Origin: Anaerolineaceae bacterium
GTDB taxonomy: Bacteria > Chloroflexota > Anaerolineae > Anaerolineales > Anaerolineaceae
Length of the DNA stretch: 21,678 nucleotides
Direction of reading: 5' to 3'
Assembly: GCA_011620505.1 (NCBI GenBank)
Contig: WOZA01000027.1
Coordinates: forward strand, 1 to 21,678
The notes beneath the pieces were generated by a model. That model did not search any database and had not been told where the DNA came from. It was given only the letters and a program-made list of their open reading frames with translations. Each line of letters begins with the position of its first letter. The first letter of the stretch is position 1. The translations under genes were made by a program, and so were the position numbers. Below are positions 15,601 through 21,678 of the stretch, in pieces.

Positions 15601-16757
15601 CCGATCAATTCGATGAATTAGGTCGATTCGTTCGTTCTGGTGGAGCGGTAGGCATCCATCTGATTCTTTCAACAAACCGAGGCTCAGAGCTTTCACGCAG
15701 TTTGAGCGGCAACATTCCTGCTCGCATTGTATTGCAGCTTGCGGAGCGGCAGGAATATGGGGATGTGTTGGGCACCATCAGTGTTCCGCCATTGCCCAAA
15801 TCGCCTGGTCGGGGATATTTGCAGGTTGATGGCATTGTGGAGTGCCAGGTAGCCCAGCCAGACATGGGGGTTTTTGGCGAGACACCTCCCGAGGAAGTGG
15901 TTTCACAAAAACCAGGTAAAGAATCTGGACTCGAGCAACAGCTTGTGGTAGCGGACCGGGCTGCCAAGTGGATGGATAAATCCTGGAAGGGAGAGCGGCC
16001 GAAGAAAATTCAGTCGATGCCAGTAACTCTCGACATTGAACAGTTTAATGCACTGGTGGAACCGGAACGTTCGCGTCAGCCAGCCTACTCCTTGCCGGTT
16101 GGAATTTCCTACGAAAGCCTTGAGACAATTTGGGTTGATCCCCAGGCGGAATTACAATTCTGGACAGTTACTGGCAAGAAAAAGTCAGGAAAGACAAACC
16201 TGTTAGCTTCTCTCTACATGCACGCAGTGAAAAGTCAACCAGCCTGGTCGGTCAGCTACTTCGCCATGAAACGTGAACCAATGATAGAGAACAGGATTTC
16301 GGAAATGGGCGGAAAGGTGTTCTTCGCGCAACCGGAGATTGCTTATGAGGCTGAGCAATTCTTGAAAAGAGTCCAGGAAGAACCTGAGAAATCTAATTTA
16401 TTGCTGATTGATGATGTTGGCTCGCCTTTTTCCAGCAACAACACAGCTATGATCGCCACTTTGGATCAGCTCGGTGATCAACTCTCGCGCCTTTCCGATC
16501 GCAACTTCCTGGTTGTGATCGCTGATCTGGCGGCTAATCTGAAAGGTGGTGCAGCTTATCTTTCCCCACTGCTAAAAGTCAGCCAACAAAATCAGACCGG
16601 TTTCTTCCTCTCAGTGGACGACAACGACTCAACGTATTTTAATTTACGCATGACGATCCAACAAAGAAAAGACTATCCCGAAACAACCGGCAGAGGTTTC
16701 TTTGTCCACAAATCAACCTTTACCTACCTGCAATTGCCCCGCTTGTTGAAAGACTGA
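12606..16757 (+). CDS. essC: T7SS FtsK/SpoIIIE-type motor ATPase (EssC/EccC/YukB-like)
   Basis: This 1383-residue membrane motor drives WXG-protein export. The N-terminus has two copies of a Pro-rich motif (8-40, 51-83), then two membrane helices (about 88-111, 122-143) and a charged coiled coil (about 149-190). Three ATPase domains follow: D1 with Walker A GATGSGKS (554-561) and Walker B VVIDE (D662-E663); D2 with Walker A GAPGSGKT (898-905) but N989-N990 where the acidic Walker B pair should be; and D3 with GKKKSGKT (1190-1197) and LLLIDD (D1269-D1270). Family knowledge: D1 hydrolysis is essential in EccC/EssC, while D2 and D3 bind substrate tails. There are no N-terminal FHA domains as in staphylococcal EssC; the FHA function is in the next gene. 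The ATG at 12606 is chosen (GGAG 9 bases upstream); a TTG at 12603 would add one residue. The symbol denotes family, not strict orthology. Confidence 0.95.
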   Translation: MDNPNFVPKYEKNVPKAIPRGPIKLADAKQPFPPPPQTPGPLGKDFRSGTPKNGKYIYNVIPREPFKLPDEKMRLPAPPQAPGQPPQINLLMVLLPPLLMMGSMFLGQFLVQKLNNNPSATLSLYALLPMALMGLGFPLANLFSTLSQKKKYKKAMAQRETNYKKTLADVEKEIEETIALQREIMEREFPNADQTRHIGLGRGQSPRLWWRRPGDPDFLMLRVGTGDSSPSFEIELPNLNLENEPLAKFPVELKEKFRTVHNIPTLVDLKRVGSLIINSPDRVLTLRLARRVAIDLCVHQSPNDLSLFLVSDQPKAGETWEWMRWFPHTGSFDGDFSGRNLLMDTDRINAFLDNLKQIMTDRSAANRNQGEPNLPAMMPAIVVFMDDKGTIRQHPDVGRLAGEGYLYGIYLIFISSGGVPRTTRSRIEISSEEKMTYLETFEALGTGQRKTSRPELLTRDQSVAVGRALSSLEVAGNTRTETLPSVVRISDILPGDIFSVQDVISIWNENRKETNQVIFPVGQWVDRTGLATYEIDFRPENLGGLGTYHAMMIGATGSGKSIFLQSLVLAAAYKYSPKELNFMFMDFKAGAAELKKISDIPHSVGMVTDLSPVLADRALKALENEVARRKTAFDSAGKVTDIWDFNRRFSNHAFPHLLVVIDEFAEGIKVLPNLVERLRELGRQGRAFGIYFLLANQEVNSAVEDLKANVGWYILLRVNRLEEMSLIGRNYPIPSGRGHGYIKVKNEVTAIRGAYAGLPANAGNQAENEIEEYSIFEFGPDGQRKLLYHYYPHQDSKSKAQFTTELDAITSLISDACKTLAIPHAAPIYLEPLNEKIPMSMVFQHTETHRLFDGENWVQGGADKNTVPLGFLDLPEQCLQTTFTYDFNDNGGHLWIVGAPGSGKTDVMLSMVFSLCMTHTPEEMQFYVLEFGSGNLSRLESFPHCGGVIRQNDAERLNRLINHLKLELSSRSEPLGYSASLPHIYVFLNNVADFKNQYPDQFDELGRFVRSGGAVGIHLILSTNRGSELSRSLSGNIPARIVLQLAERQEYGDVLGTISVPPLPKSPGRGYLQVDGIVECQVAQPDMGVFGETPPEEVVSQKPGKESGLEQQLVVADRAAKWMDKSWKGERPKKIQSMPVTLDIEQFNALVEPERSRQPAYSLPVGISYESLETIWVDPQAELQFWTVTGKKKSGKTNLLASLYMHAVKSQPAWSVSYFAMKREPMIENRISEMGGKVFFAQPEIAYEAEQFLKRVQEEPEKSNLLLIDDVGSPFSSNNTAMIATLDQLGDQLSRLSDRNFLVVIADLAANLKGGAAYLSPLLKVSQQNQTGFFLSVDDNDSTYFNLRMTIQQRKDYPETTGRGFFVHKSTFTYLQLPRLLKD
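12627..12854 (+). repeat. tandem 43-residue repeat in the ATPase N-terminus
   Basis: Residues 8-40 and 51-83 of the EssC-like protein share the pattern IPR-x-P-x-KL-x-D-x-K, three residues, P-x-PPQ-x-PG, at a period of 43 codons (129 bases). The DNA copies are diverged, so the duplication is old and has been kept at protein level. It lies on the cytoplasmic side just before the first membrane helix, where it could bind the YukD/FHA protein or a kinase. Confidence 0.75.
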
Positions 16758-16771
16758 GTGGAGGAAGGCAC

Positions 16772-17344
16772 ATGGGTGAAGTCGTCTGCACATTGGTCGT
16801 AAACGGAAAGCAAATTGATCTGGTATTACCCGATAATGTTCCAGTCCATCTACTGACCAGATCCATCTGTTCAGCCCTCAAACTGCAGGTCAAAGAAAAC
16901 CAATCTCTTGAACTTTATCTGGTTGAAAGCACCGGAGATATATTGATCCGTGGATCGCGGACGTTATCTCAAGCAAGAATCATAAACGGATCGTTCTTAC
17001 GGTTAGTTCCACAAACGGCAAGTTCTCAAAAGTCAGGTTATTTGTTAGGTCCCAGGAATATTCGGTTCCAACTCTATCCACAGAACAAAATCGGACGGTC
17101 AAGCCATTCGTTAGAGCAGGATATTGACCTCACTTCGTTGGATCTAAATTCAGTTGTTTCCCGCAACCATGCTGTCATCATCTACCGAGCCGGTCAATAC
17201 TGGATCAACGACCTGGGGAGCAAAAACGGAACTTTTGTTAATGGACGCCGGATCCATGCTCAGCCTGTCGCATTGAGATCGAATGATGTGCTCCATTTTG
17301 GATCTTCAAACCGCGGCGTTAAGCTCATCTTTGTTGAAGGGTGA
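16772..17344 (+). CDS. YukD/EsaB-like ubiquitin-fold protein fused to a canonical FHA domain
   Basis: This 190-residue cytoplasmic protein has two parts. Residues 1-82 look like the ubiquitin-type fold of YukD/EsaB/EccD N-termini: two opening strands (VVCTLVVNGKQIDLVLP), a helix (VHLLTRSICSALKL), a LYLVES strand, and a closing NGSFLRLVP strand. Residues about 95-190 are an FHA phosphothreonine reader with all key residues: G108-R109, S130-R131-N132-H133, and S150-K151-N152-G153-T154 before FVNG. The gene starts 14 bases after the ATPase stop with GGAGGAAGG as its ribosome site, so the two are tightly linked. Joining the YukD role (a T7SS accessory subunit) to the reader domain that staphylococcal EssC carries at its own N-terminus suggests a phospho-dependent adaptor for the motor. 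The FHA call is firm; the ubiquitin-like call is by pattern. Confidence 0.9.
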   Translation: MGEVVCTLVVNGKQIDLVLPDNVPVHLLTRSICSALKLQVKENQSLELYLVESTGDILIRGSRTLSQARIINGSFLRLVPQTASSQKSGYLLGPRNIRFQLYPQNKIGRSSHSLEQDIDLTSLDLNSVVSRNHAVIIYRAGQYWINDLGSKNGTFVNGRRIHAQPVALRSNDVLHFGSSNRGVKLIFVEG

Positions 17345-17598
17345 CAGTTGCTTAATAATTTTGAAAATCAGAGCCGAATATTGCTCAAAAGTAGGGAAGT
17401 TAGGATATAATCCCATAAGTTAAATCCTGCAATCGGATGTGCTTTGTTCAAATAAGAATGTTAGAGTGGGAAAGCGAATCGGTCAAAAGACCTTAGAAAC
17501 CACTTACAGAACAACTCATTAGATTGGCAGATTTTCGTGAAGGCAGAAAGCTAGCAAAATTTACTATCTCAAGCTTCTCTGCACAAGAAAGGTGAGGA
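17345..17598 (+). other. 254-base intergenic gap with a promoter and long leader
   Basis: No gene is supported here. A 19-codon frame at 17437-17496 lacks a ribosome site. The gap separates the core T7SS operon from the VWA/kinase/phosphatase operon. No strong terminator hairpin is seen after 17344. The stretch from about 17418 to 17598 would be a 180-base untranslated leader with only small hairpins, such as ggtcaaaagacc at about 17480. Confidence 0.5.
17381..17411 (+). promoter_or_regulatory. promoter candidate for the VWA-kinase-phosphatase operon
   Basis: TATAAT (17406-17411) is a perfect -10. TTGCTC (17381-17386) is a poorer -35 at a long 19-base spacing. Transcription would begin near 17418. 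Confidence 0.42.
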
Positions 17599-19704
17599 AT
17601 GAAGAAGATACTGAATGTCCTGGCAATTATTCTGATTTTTATGTTTATTCCATTACCCGGGATCCAACCAACCCAGGTTGCATCTCAAACTTCTGGCAAT
17701 TCCGTTTGTGTTATCGGAGAGCCGAATGTTTCGCGATTTCCCGAGGTCCAGCTAAATGTTCGAGTGCTTGATACTGACATGAACCCGGTGAATGCTATCC
17801 CTCAGTCGAACTTCTCCGTTCGTGAAGAGGGAGATCAATACCAGGTTGACCGATTGGTATTCAACGAACAGGGAGCAGGACTGAACCTCTATTTTGTTTT
17901 TGATCGCGGTAAATTTACAGACCTTAATACTGTTCAGGGTGTAATTAACCGTTTTATCCAGCAGTTCGGTGTCGATGGACTCGATCAAATCACTATTATC
18001 CAAGCGGATAATAACGGTACTAACAAGATTCTCGATAAATCCACAAACTTCGGTGCTGTTAAAGCTCCATTGAGTGAGGTCACCAGCAGATTAACTTATG
18101 ATACGACTCCATTGATCGGCGTCAGCATGGCTTTGGACGAAATCCGAGCAAGCGGTAGAGGTTGTGCTCAACCGAGCGCGGTTGTGGTAATCAGTGGAAA
18201 CATCAGCTTTTCTTACAATAACGACGAGATGGTAGGCCTTCTTATCGATACCGCAACTAAAACGGGCACCCAAATCCATGTTGTGCAGACTTCTGAACAA
18301 TCTGCAGCTTACGGCTTTTTTAGCCAGTTGACTGATGGAACTGGCGGAAATATTTCCAGAACTTCAGGCTCAATCGGTGCAACTTCGAGTGAATTGGATG
18401 CAAGCCTTTTCTCAAGTCTCAAGAATCTCAGAGGAACTTATACCCTTTCTTATCGCACTGCCAGTGGAGCTTCCGGAACCCGAAACCTTACCGTTCTACT
18501 CAATGGTGTCGCCTCAACAGCTGAAACCCAAAGCAGCAAATATGCGGTTGAGCTCCAACCTGCCAAGGTCACTGTCCAAGCTCCTCTCGAGGGCGCAGAT
18601 GTAATCCGTACCGCCGAAACTTTCCTTGATCCTGGATTTGTCTTTGATAACGACATCGTTCCGATCGATTTCACGATTGATTGGCCAGACGGAATTCAAA
18701 GAATTCCCAGCCAAATTCGGGTTATAGGAATAACCTCGACAAGGGAATTAACTATCCAGGAGTTTGCAGGAACTGATGCAAACCGCAGTTCTTACCACGC
18801 CGATTGGGATGTTAAGGACATAACTTCAGAGGGCGATAATCCGATGGGCATCCGGGTTGAAATTACGGATGAATTAGGGGTTAAAACAGTTACTTCACCG
18901 ATTAACTTCAACATTCGAAACGTTATTCCCGAGACGGTTGCCAAACAAACCACTGAAGAGATCAATCAAAATTTAAAGACAACCCAATATCTTGTCTACG
19001 TACTCGCAGGTTTTATTGCTTTGGCAATTGTACTAATCATCATTTTCAGAAAGAAGATTAGGCAGGCTTTCTCTTCCAGCGGAAAAATCGGCATGGCGAT
19101 GGAAAACGTCCGGAAAACCATTGTTGGTGGAACAGGTCGCAGGAAGAATCCCATAGCTAAATTGGAGATACTGCGTCCGACTGTTGAAGTTAAATCCATT
19201 TTTACTGAGAGCGTCAAACTTGGCAGGGATCCAAACATTTCGGACTACACCTTCTACACGCTGAATTCAGAGTGCTCGGTCAGCGGTGAGCATGCACACC
19301 TGATAAAAAAGCGTGACGGTTGGAAGATTATCGCCGTCTCTTCCAGCGGGAGCCCTGTATTTGTGGATGAGCAGCGCATTAATATGCACGAAGAAGTTCC
19401 GCTCAAGAGCGGACAGCTTGTGGAACTTGGTTACCAGGATCTTGGCTCTGCGCTATTCCGTTTTATTGAGGTTGAAACATCGGAGAAATTTGAGTTTGCC
19501 GAGGAAACAGAGTTTAAACCCGAGAAAAGCGTTCCATCGCCGGATGAATACCGAAAAACCCAGGTACTGGTCATGGATGATCACGAACAGGAATCCGCAG
19601 GACTAAGCGGTATGACACAGACGGTGGTGGAAGATGACTTATTTGGACCTACCAGTGAGCCAGATGACTTCGATTCTCTTTTTGAAGATTTAAGGGAGAA
19701 ATAA
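17599..19704 (+). CDS. exported VWA-type protein with TM helix, cytoplasmic FHA domain and TQ-rich tail
   Basis: This 701-residue protein has an N-terminal signal peptide (about 1-28, hydrophobic ILNVLAIILIFMFIPLPG). A VWA-like domain (about 35-280) follows, with strand LNLYFVFDRGKF, where the MIDAS DxSxS is degraded to D-R-G-K-F, and PSAVVVISGN. Next come beta-rich Ig-like segments (about 310-455), one membrane helix (about 464-484) and a basic stop-transfer RKKIRQ. The cytoplasmic FHA-like domain (about 530-622) has KLGRDP and SGEHAHLI, but GSPVFVDE replaces NGTFVNG, so phosphopeptide binding is uncertain. The acidic tail has two Thr-Gln sites (T654-Q655 and T673-Q674-T675) that look like kinase targets, comparable in concept to the phospho-switch of mycobacterial GarA. 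AGGTGAGG precedes the ATG. The next gene, a kinase, starts immediately after its stop. It probably links outside events to the kinase circuit. Confidence 0.85.
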   Translation: MKKILNVLAIILIFMFIPLPGIQPTQVASQTSGNSVCVIGEPNVSRFPEVQLNVRVLDTDMNPVNAIPQSNFSVREEGDQYQVDRLVFNEQGAGLNLYFVFDRGKFTDLNTVQGVINRFIQQFGVDGLDQITIIQADNNGTNKILDKSTNFGAVKAPLSEVTSRLTYDTTPLIGVSMALDEIRASGRGCAQPSAVVVISGNISFSYNNDEMVGLLIDTATKTGTQIHVVQTSEQSAAYGFFSQLTDGTGGNISRTSGSIGATSSELDASLFSSLKNLRGTYTLSYRTASGASGTRNLTVLLNGVASTAETQSSKYAVELQPAKVTVQAPLEGADVIRTAETFLDPGFVFDNDIVPIDFTIDWPDGIQRIPSQIRVIGITSTRELTIQEFAGTDANRSSYHADWDVKDITSEGDNPMGIRVEITDELGVKTVTSPINFNIRNVIPETVAKQTTEEINQNLKTTQYLVYVLAGFIALAIVLIIIFRKKIRQAFSSSGKIGMAMENVRKTIVGGTGRRKNPIAKLEILRPTVEVKSIFTESVKLGRDPNISDYTFYTLNSECSVSGEHAHLIKKRDGWKIIAVSSSGSPVFVDEQRINMHEEVPLKSGQLVELGYQDLGSALFRFIEVETSEKFEFAEETEFKPEKSVPSPDEYRKTQVLVMDDHEQESAGLSGMTQTVVEDDLFGPTSEPDDFDSLFEDLREK

Positions 19705-20628
19705 GTGAACATTAAATCGGGGTTGATGCTTAACAACTCCTTTGTGATCGAAGGCCCACTTTCATCGCGCGGAGGAACCGCTTCAGTTTACCTCGCGCGC
19801 CCAGTCAACAAGCCTGAGCTAAAAGCGGCAGTCAAGTTTGCGCATAGTGACGGCGGGAACGTGGTGGATGAGGATGTTCTGCTGCGCCACGAAGCTTCTT
19901 TATTGAGCCGACCTGACTGGAGGCATCCCGGCATCCTGAGGCTTTATCCGATTTTCCATCTAAATAAAGCTCAGTTTGTATTGCGTGCGACGGGTGTGGA
20001 AAACGAGCCCAGCTTTTTCATAATGGAGTACTTACCAGGCAAGACTCTGGCAGAGTGGATGGAAAAAATTGTGAAGTTTCCTTTTGACTGGAAGATCGAG
20101 TTTCTCTACCAGCTTGCCACAACCCTGGCTTTCATCCATGCCAAGGGCTACGGTCATAGGGACATTAAACCCGATAATATCCTATTTAAGGCTGCTCCAA
20201 CGCCTTCTTATGTTCCTCAACCGGTGTTGATTGATTTTGCCCTGGCGAGCGACGGCAAGAACTCCCTGTCTTTGATTGAATCCAGCTATACGCTGGAGTA
20301 TGCCAGCCCTGAAAGGGTCATGAAGGCTTCACACTTAATCCCGGAAGAATTCTCATTGAGACCAGAACCCCAGGATGTCTGGAGTTTCGGACTTATCGTT
20401 TATGAATTATTCACGGGTAGTCTGCCTTTCCGGGGCAATGCAAAAGACATCCGCACCACTTTGATAGGGCGGAATTTTGATGAAAAATTTATCAAGGAAA
20501 ACCCAAACCTGCCAAATGATATCGCTGACTTGATCAGGGCTATATTAAAGCCAGTCCCCGAGAAACGACCTTCAATGGGCAGGATTATCGATCTGCTTGA
20601 ACAAAAATATCGTCCACCAAGGGTGTAA
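19705..20628 (+). CDS. soluble Ser/Thr protein kinase
   Basis: This 307-residue protein consists of little more than a Hanks-type kinase domain. It has a Gly-rich loop variant SSRGGTASVYLA (20-31), Lys44 in AAVKFAH, HRDIKPDN (H151-R152-D153), DFA in place of DFG (177-179, catalytic metal Asp kept), SPERV in place of APE, and DVWSFGLIVYELFTG. It lacks a membrane helix and sensor domain. Insertions after Lys44 and before DFA make it distinct from the kinases at 4581 and 8251. GTG at 19705 directly abuts the TAA of the VWA-FHA gene, with AGGGAG 7 bases upstream, so the two are translationally coupled. Likely substrates are the TQ tail of that neighbour and the T7SS proteins read by FHA domains. 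PP2C at 20652 is the natural antagonist. Confidence 0.9.
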   Translation: MNIKSGLMLNNSFVIEGPLSSRGGTASVYLARPVNKPELKAAVKFAHSDGGNVVDEDVLLRHEASLLSRPDWRHPGILRLYPIFHLNKAQFVLRATGVENEPSFFIMEYLPGKTLAEWMEKIVKFPFDWKIEFLYQLATTLAFIHAKGYGHRDIKPDNILFKAAPTPSYVPQPVLIDFALASDGKNSLSLIESSYTLEYASPERVMKASHLIPEEFSLRPEPQDVWSFGLIVYELFTGSLPFRGNAKDIRTTLIGRNFDEKFIKENPNLPNDIADLIRAILKPVPEKRPSMGRIIDLLEQKYRPPRV

Positions 20629-20651
20629 CTTAGGAAAGTGATTGGAATTCT

Positions 20652-21678
20652 ATGTCTCAGACAACTTCACTAAAGCAAGGAAAATTCCTGACAGGTCTCA
20701 GCAGCGTCGTTGGCGATACACGGCGTCAGTATGAGGACCGCGGAAAGGTAACTGAACTGCGAACTGCTGGAGGGCTAGACCTGTTGGTCGCAATTGTGGC
20801 TGATGGCGTTGGCAGCGCGGATAACGGCGGACTGGCGGCTCAGCTGTCGATCGATTCTGTTGTTTCCTACATAACCAACAGTGATGAATCTGACATTGCA
20901 CTATTGATCACAAATGCCATAAAGTACGCTAATCATGTCGTTTATAAAGACGTTGTGACTCGCAATGTGGATGCTTCCACCACGTTGGTGGTCGGTGTGT
21001 TTTACAAGGATCGCTTTTATGTTGGTAACGTAGGCGACAGCCGTGCTTATTGGATCCAGGAATCCGGCAAGGTGATGCAGCTTACCCTTGACCATTCCTA
21101 TTCCAACATTAAGGGAACGGATCCGAACGCGCCTAACGCGGATGTGTTGGTGAACGCGATCGGCATCCGCAAAGAAGTATTTGCTGATATTGGTCTATAC
21201 CTGAAGGACAAAGACCGCCAGACAGCAGCCAAGATTGGGATTCAGGGCTTGCCGCTCAAATTGGGAGATACCATCCTGCTCTGCTCGGATGGGTTGATCA
21301 AGTCGGATACCAAGGGGGAACGTTTTGTGCGTGAAGATGAAATCGTTCACGCCATCCAGACTGAGACTCAGCCCAACGCCGCGGCTGTAAAAATGACCGG
21401 TTTGGCTGAAGGACGTAATGTGGATGATAACGTCACAGCGCTGACCGTCCAATACACCTCTCCTGAGCGGATTGAGAATATCCTCCGAAAACAAGAGCGC
21501 AAAGCACTCAAGCAGAAATTGATCTATGCCGGGCTTGGCTTGGTGGCAGTGGCAGCGATTGCTGTTGGGTCAGTCATGTTTCGTAATAATACCAAGTCCA
21601 GTAATTTGGTCCTCACGCTGACAAACCTTCCCAGCCCCACCTCTGGCGCGACACCAACCTTCACTCCGATGATTGCCC
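20652..21678 (+). CDS. PP2C-type Ser/Thr protein phosphatase, membrane anchored (3' end cut by window)
   Basis: The frame is open to the window edge, with 342 residues visible. The PP2C metallophosphatase domain (about 15-270) has all metal-binding landmarks: E28-D29-R (YEDR), D51-G52 (VADGVG), GNVGDSR (about 125-131), CSDG (D213-G214) and D258-D259-N260. A basic stretch precedes one membrane helix (about 289-310, LIYAGLGLVAVAAIAVG). A Ser/Thr/Pro-rich outer segment then begins and continues beyond the window, so the outer domain is unknown. It follows the kinase by 23 bases (AGGAAAG upstream, weak spacing). The role is removal of phosphate from Ser/Thr of the local kinases, FHA partners and T7SS parts, as PstP/PppA do in other systems. 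Confidence 0.92.
   Translation, partial: MSQTTSLKQGKFLTGLSSVVGDTRRQYEDRGKVTELRTAGGLDLLVAIVADGVGSADNGGLAAQLSIDSVVSYITNSDESDIALLITNAIKYANHVVYKDVVTRNVDASTTLVVGVFYKDRFYVGNVGDSRAYWIQESGKVMQLTLDHSYSNIKGTDPNAPNADVLVNAIGIRKEVFADIGLYLKDKDRQTAAKIGIQGLPLKLGDTILLCSDGLIKSDTKGERFVREDEIVHAIQTETQPNAAAVKMTGLAEGRNVDDNVTALTVQYTSPERIENILRKQERKALKQKLIYAGLGLVAVAAIAVGSVMFRNNTKSSNLVLTLTNLPSPTSGATPTFTPMIA

Noticed and set aside
15605..15967. Antisense 120-codon open frame within the ATPase gene
   Set aside because: It is a shadow of the D2-D3 region with no ribosome site or family likeness.
17437..17496. 19-codon open frame in the 254-base gap
   Set aside because: No ribosome site and no overlap or coupling with a neighbour; likely chance.
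1..21678. CRISPR array, insertion sequence, integrase or attachment sites
   Set aside because: No direct-repeat/spacer pattern, transposase or integrase motif, or terminal inverted repeats were seen anywhere in the window.

Overview
The window carries a type VII secretion (T7SS, ESX/WXG100-type) locus built together with a large Ser/Thr-phosphorylation apparatus. The gene repertoire (WXG100 proteins of exactly 92 residues, an EssC/EccC-like FtsK-SpoIIIE ATPase, a YukD-like/FHA fusion, kinases fused to sulfatase-modifying-factor-type and polytopic membrane domains, VWA-FHA and PP2C proteins), the moderate GC content and the mix of ATG and GTG starts suggest a bacterium outside the classical Firmicutes/Actinobacteria T7SS groups. 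A filamentous Chloroflexota (Anaerolineae-like) is my best guess. This is an inference from architecture only; no rRNA or other marker gene is present.

Layout. Positions 1-296 hold no convincing gene, only two hairpins. A two-gene minus-strand operon (2042 down to 297) encodes a WXG-domain effector with a C-terminal CHAP peptidoglycan hydrolase, followed by a 263-residue partner protein. A divergent promoter region (about 2043-2314) separates it from a long plus-strand operon running to 17344. That operon contains two similar modules. Module A is WXG100 - WXG/CHAP effector - 265-residue partner (paralogue of the minus-strand partner) - Ser/Thr kinase fused to an FGE-like domain. Module B is WXG100 - WXG/zinc-metallopeptidase effector - 152-residue partner - Ser/Thr kinase fused to a polytopic membrane domain. 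The core secretion genes follow: a membrane pseudokinase with a FecR-like outer domain, a third WXG100 protein, the three-ATPase-domain EssC-like motor, and a small protein joining a YukD/EsaB-type ubiquitin-like fold to a canonical FHA domain. After a 254-base gap with a promoter candidate, a second plus-strand operon encodes a secreted/anchored VWA protein with a cytoplasmic FHA domain and TQ-rich tail, a soluble kinase, and a membrane-anchored PP2C phosphatase that runs off the window end.

How they may work together. The EssC-like ATPase would export WXG100 dimers and three WXG-headed effectors (two predicted cell-wall hydrolases and one predicted metallopeptidase). Each effector is followed by a small partner gene that could be a chaperone or an immunity protein. 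The pseudokinase-TM-ectodomain protein has the same topology as EssB/YukC of Firmicutes and may replace it. Kinases, two FHA proteins and a PP2C phosphatase form a complete write/read/erase phosphothreonine circuit around the machine, reminiscent of the PpkA/PppA/Fha control of type VI secretion. The protein-family calls rest on motifs visible in the sequence. The functional circuit and the partner roles are inference.
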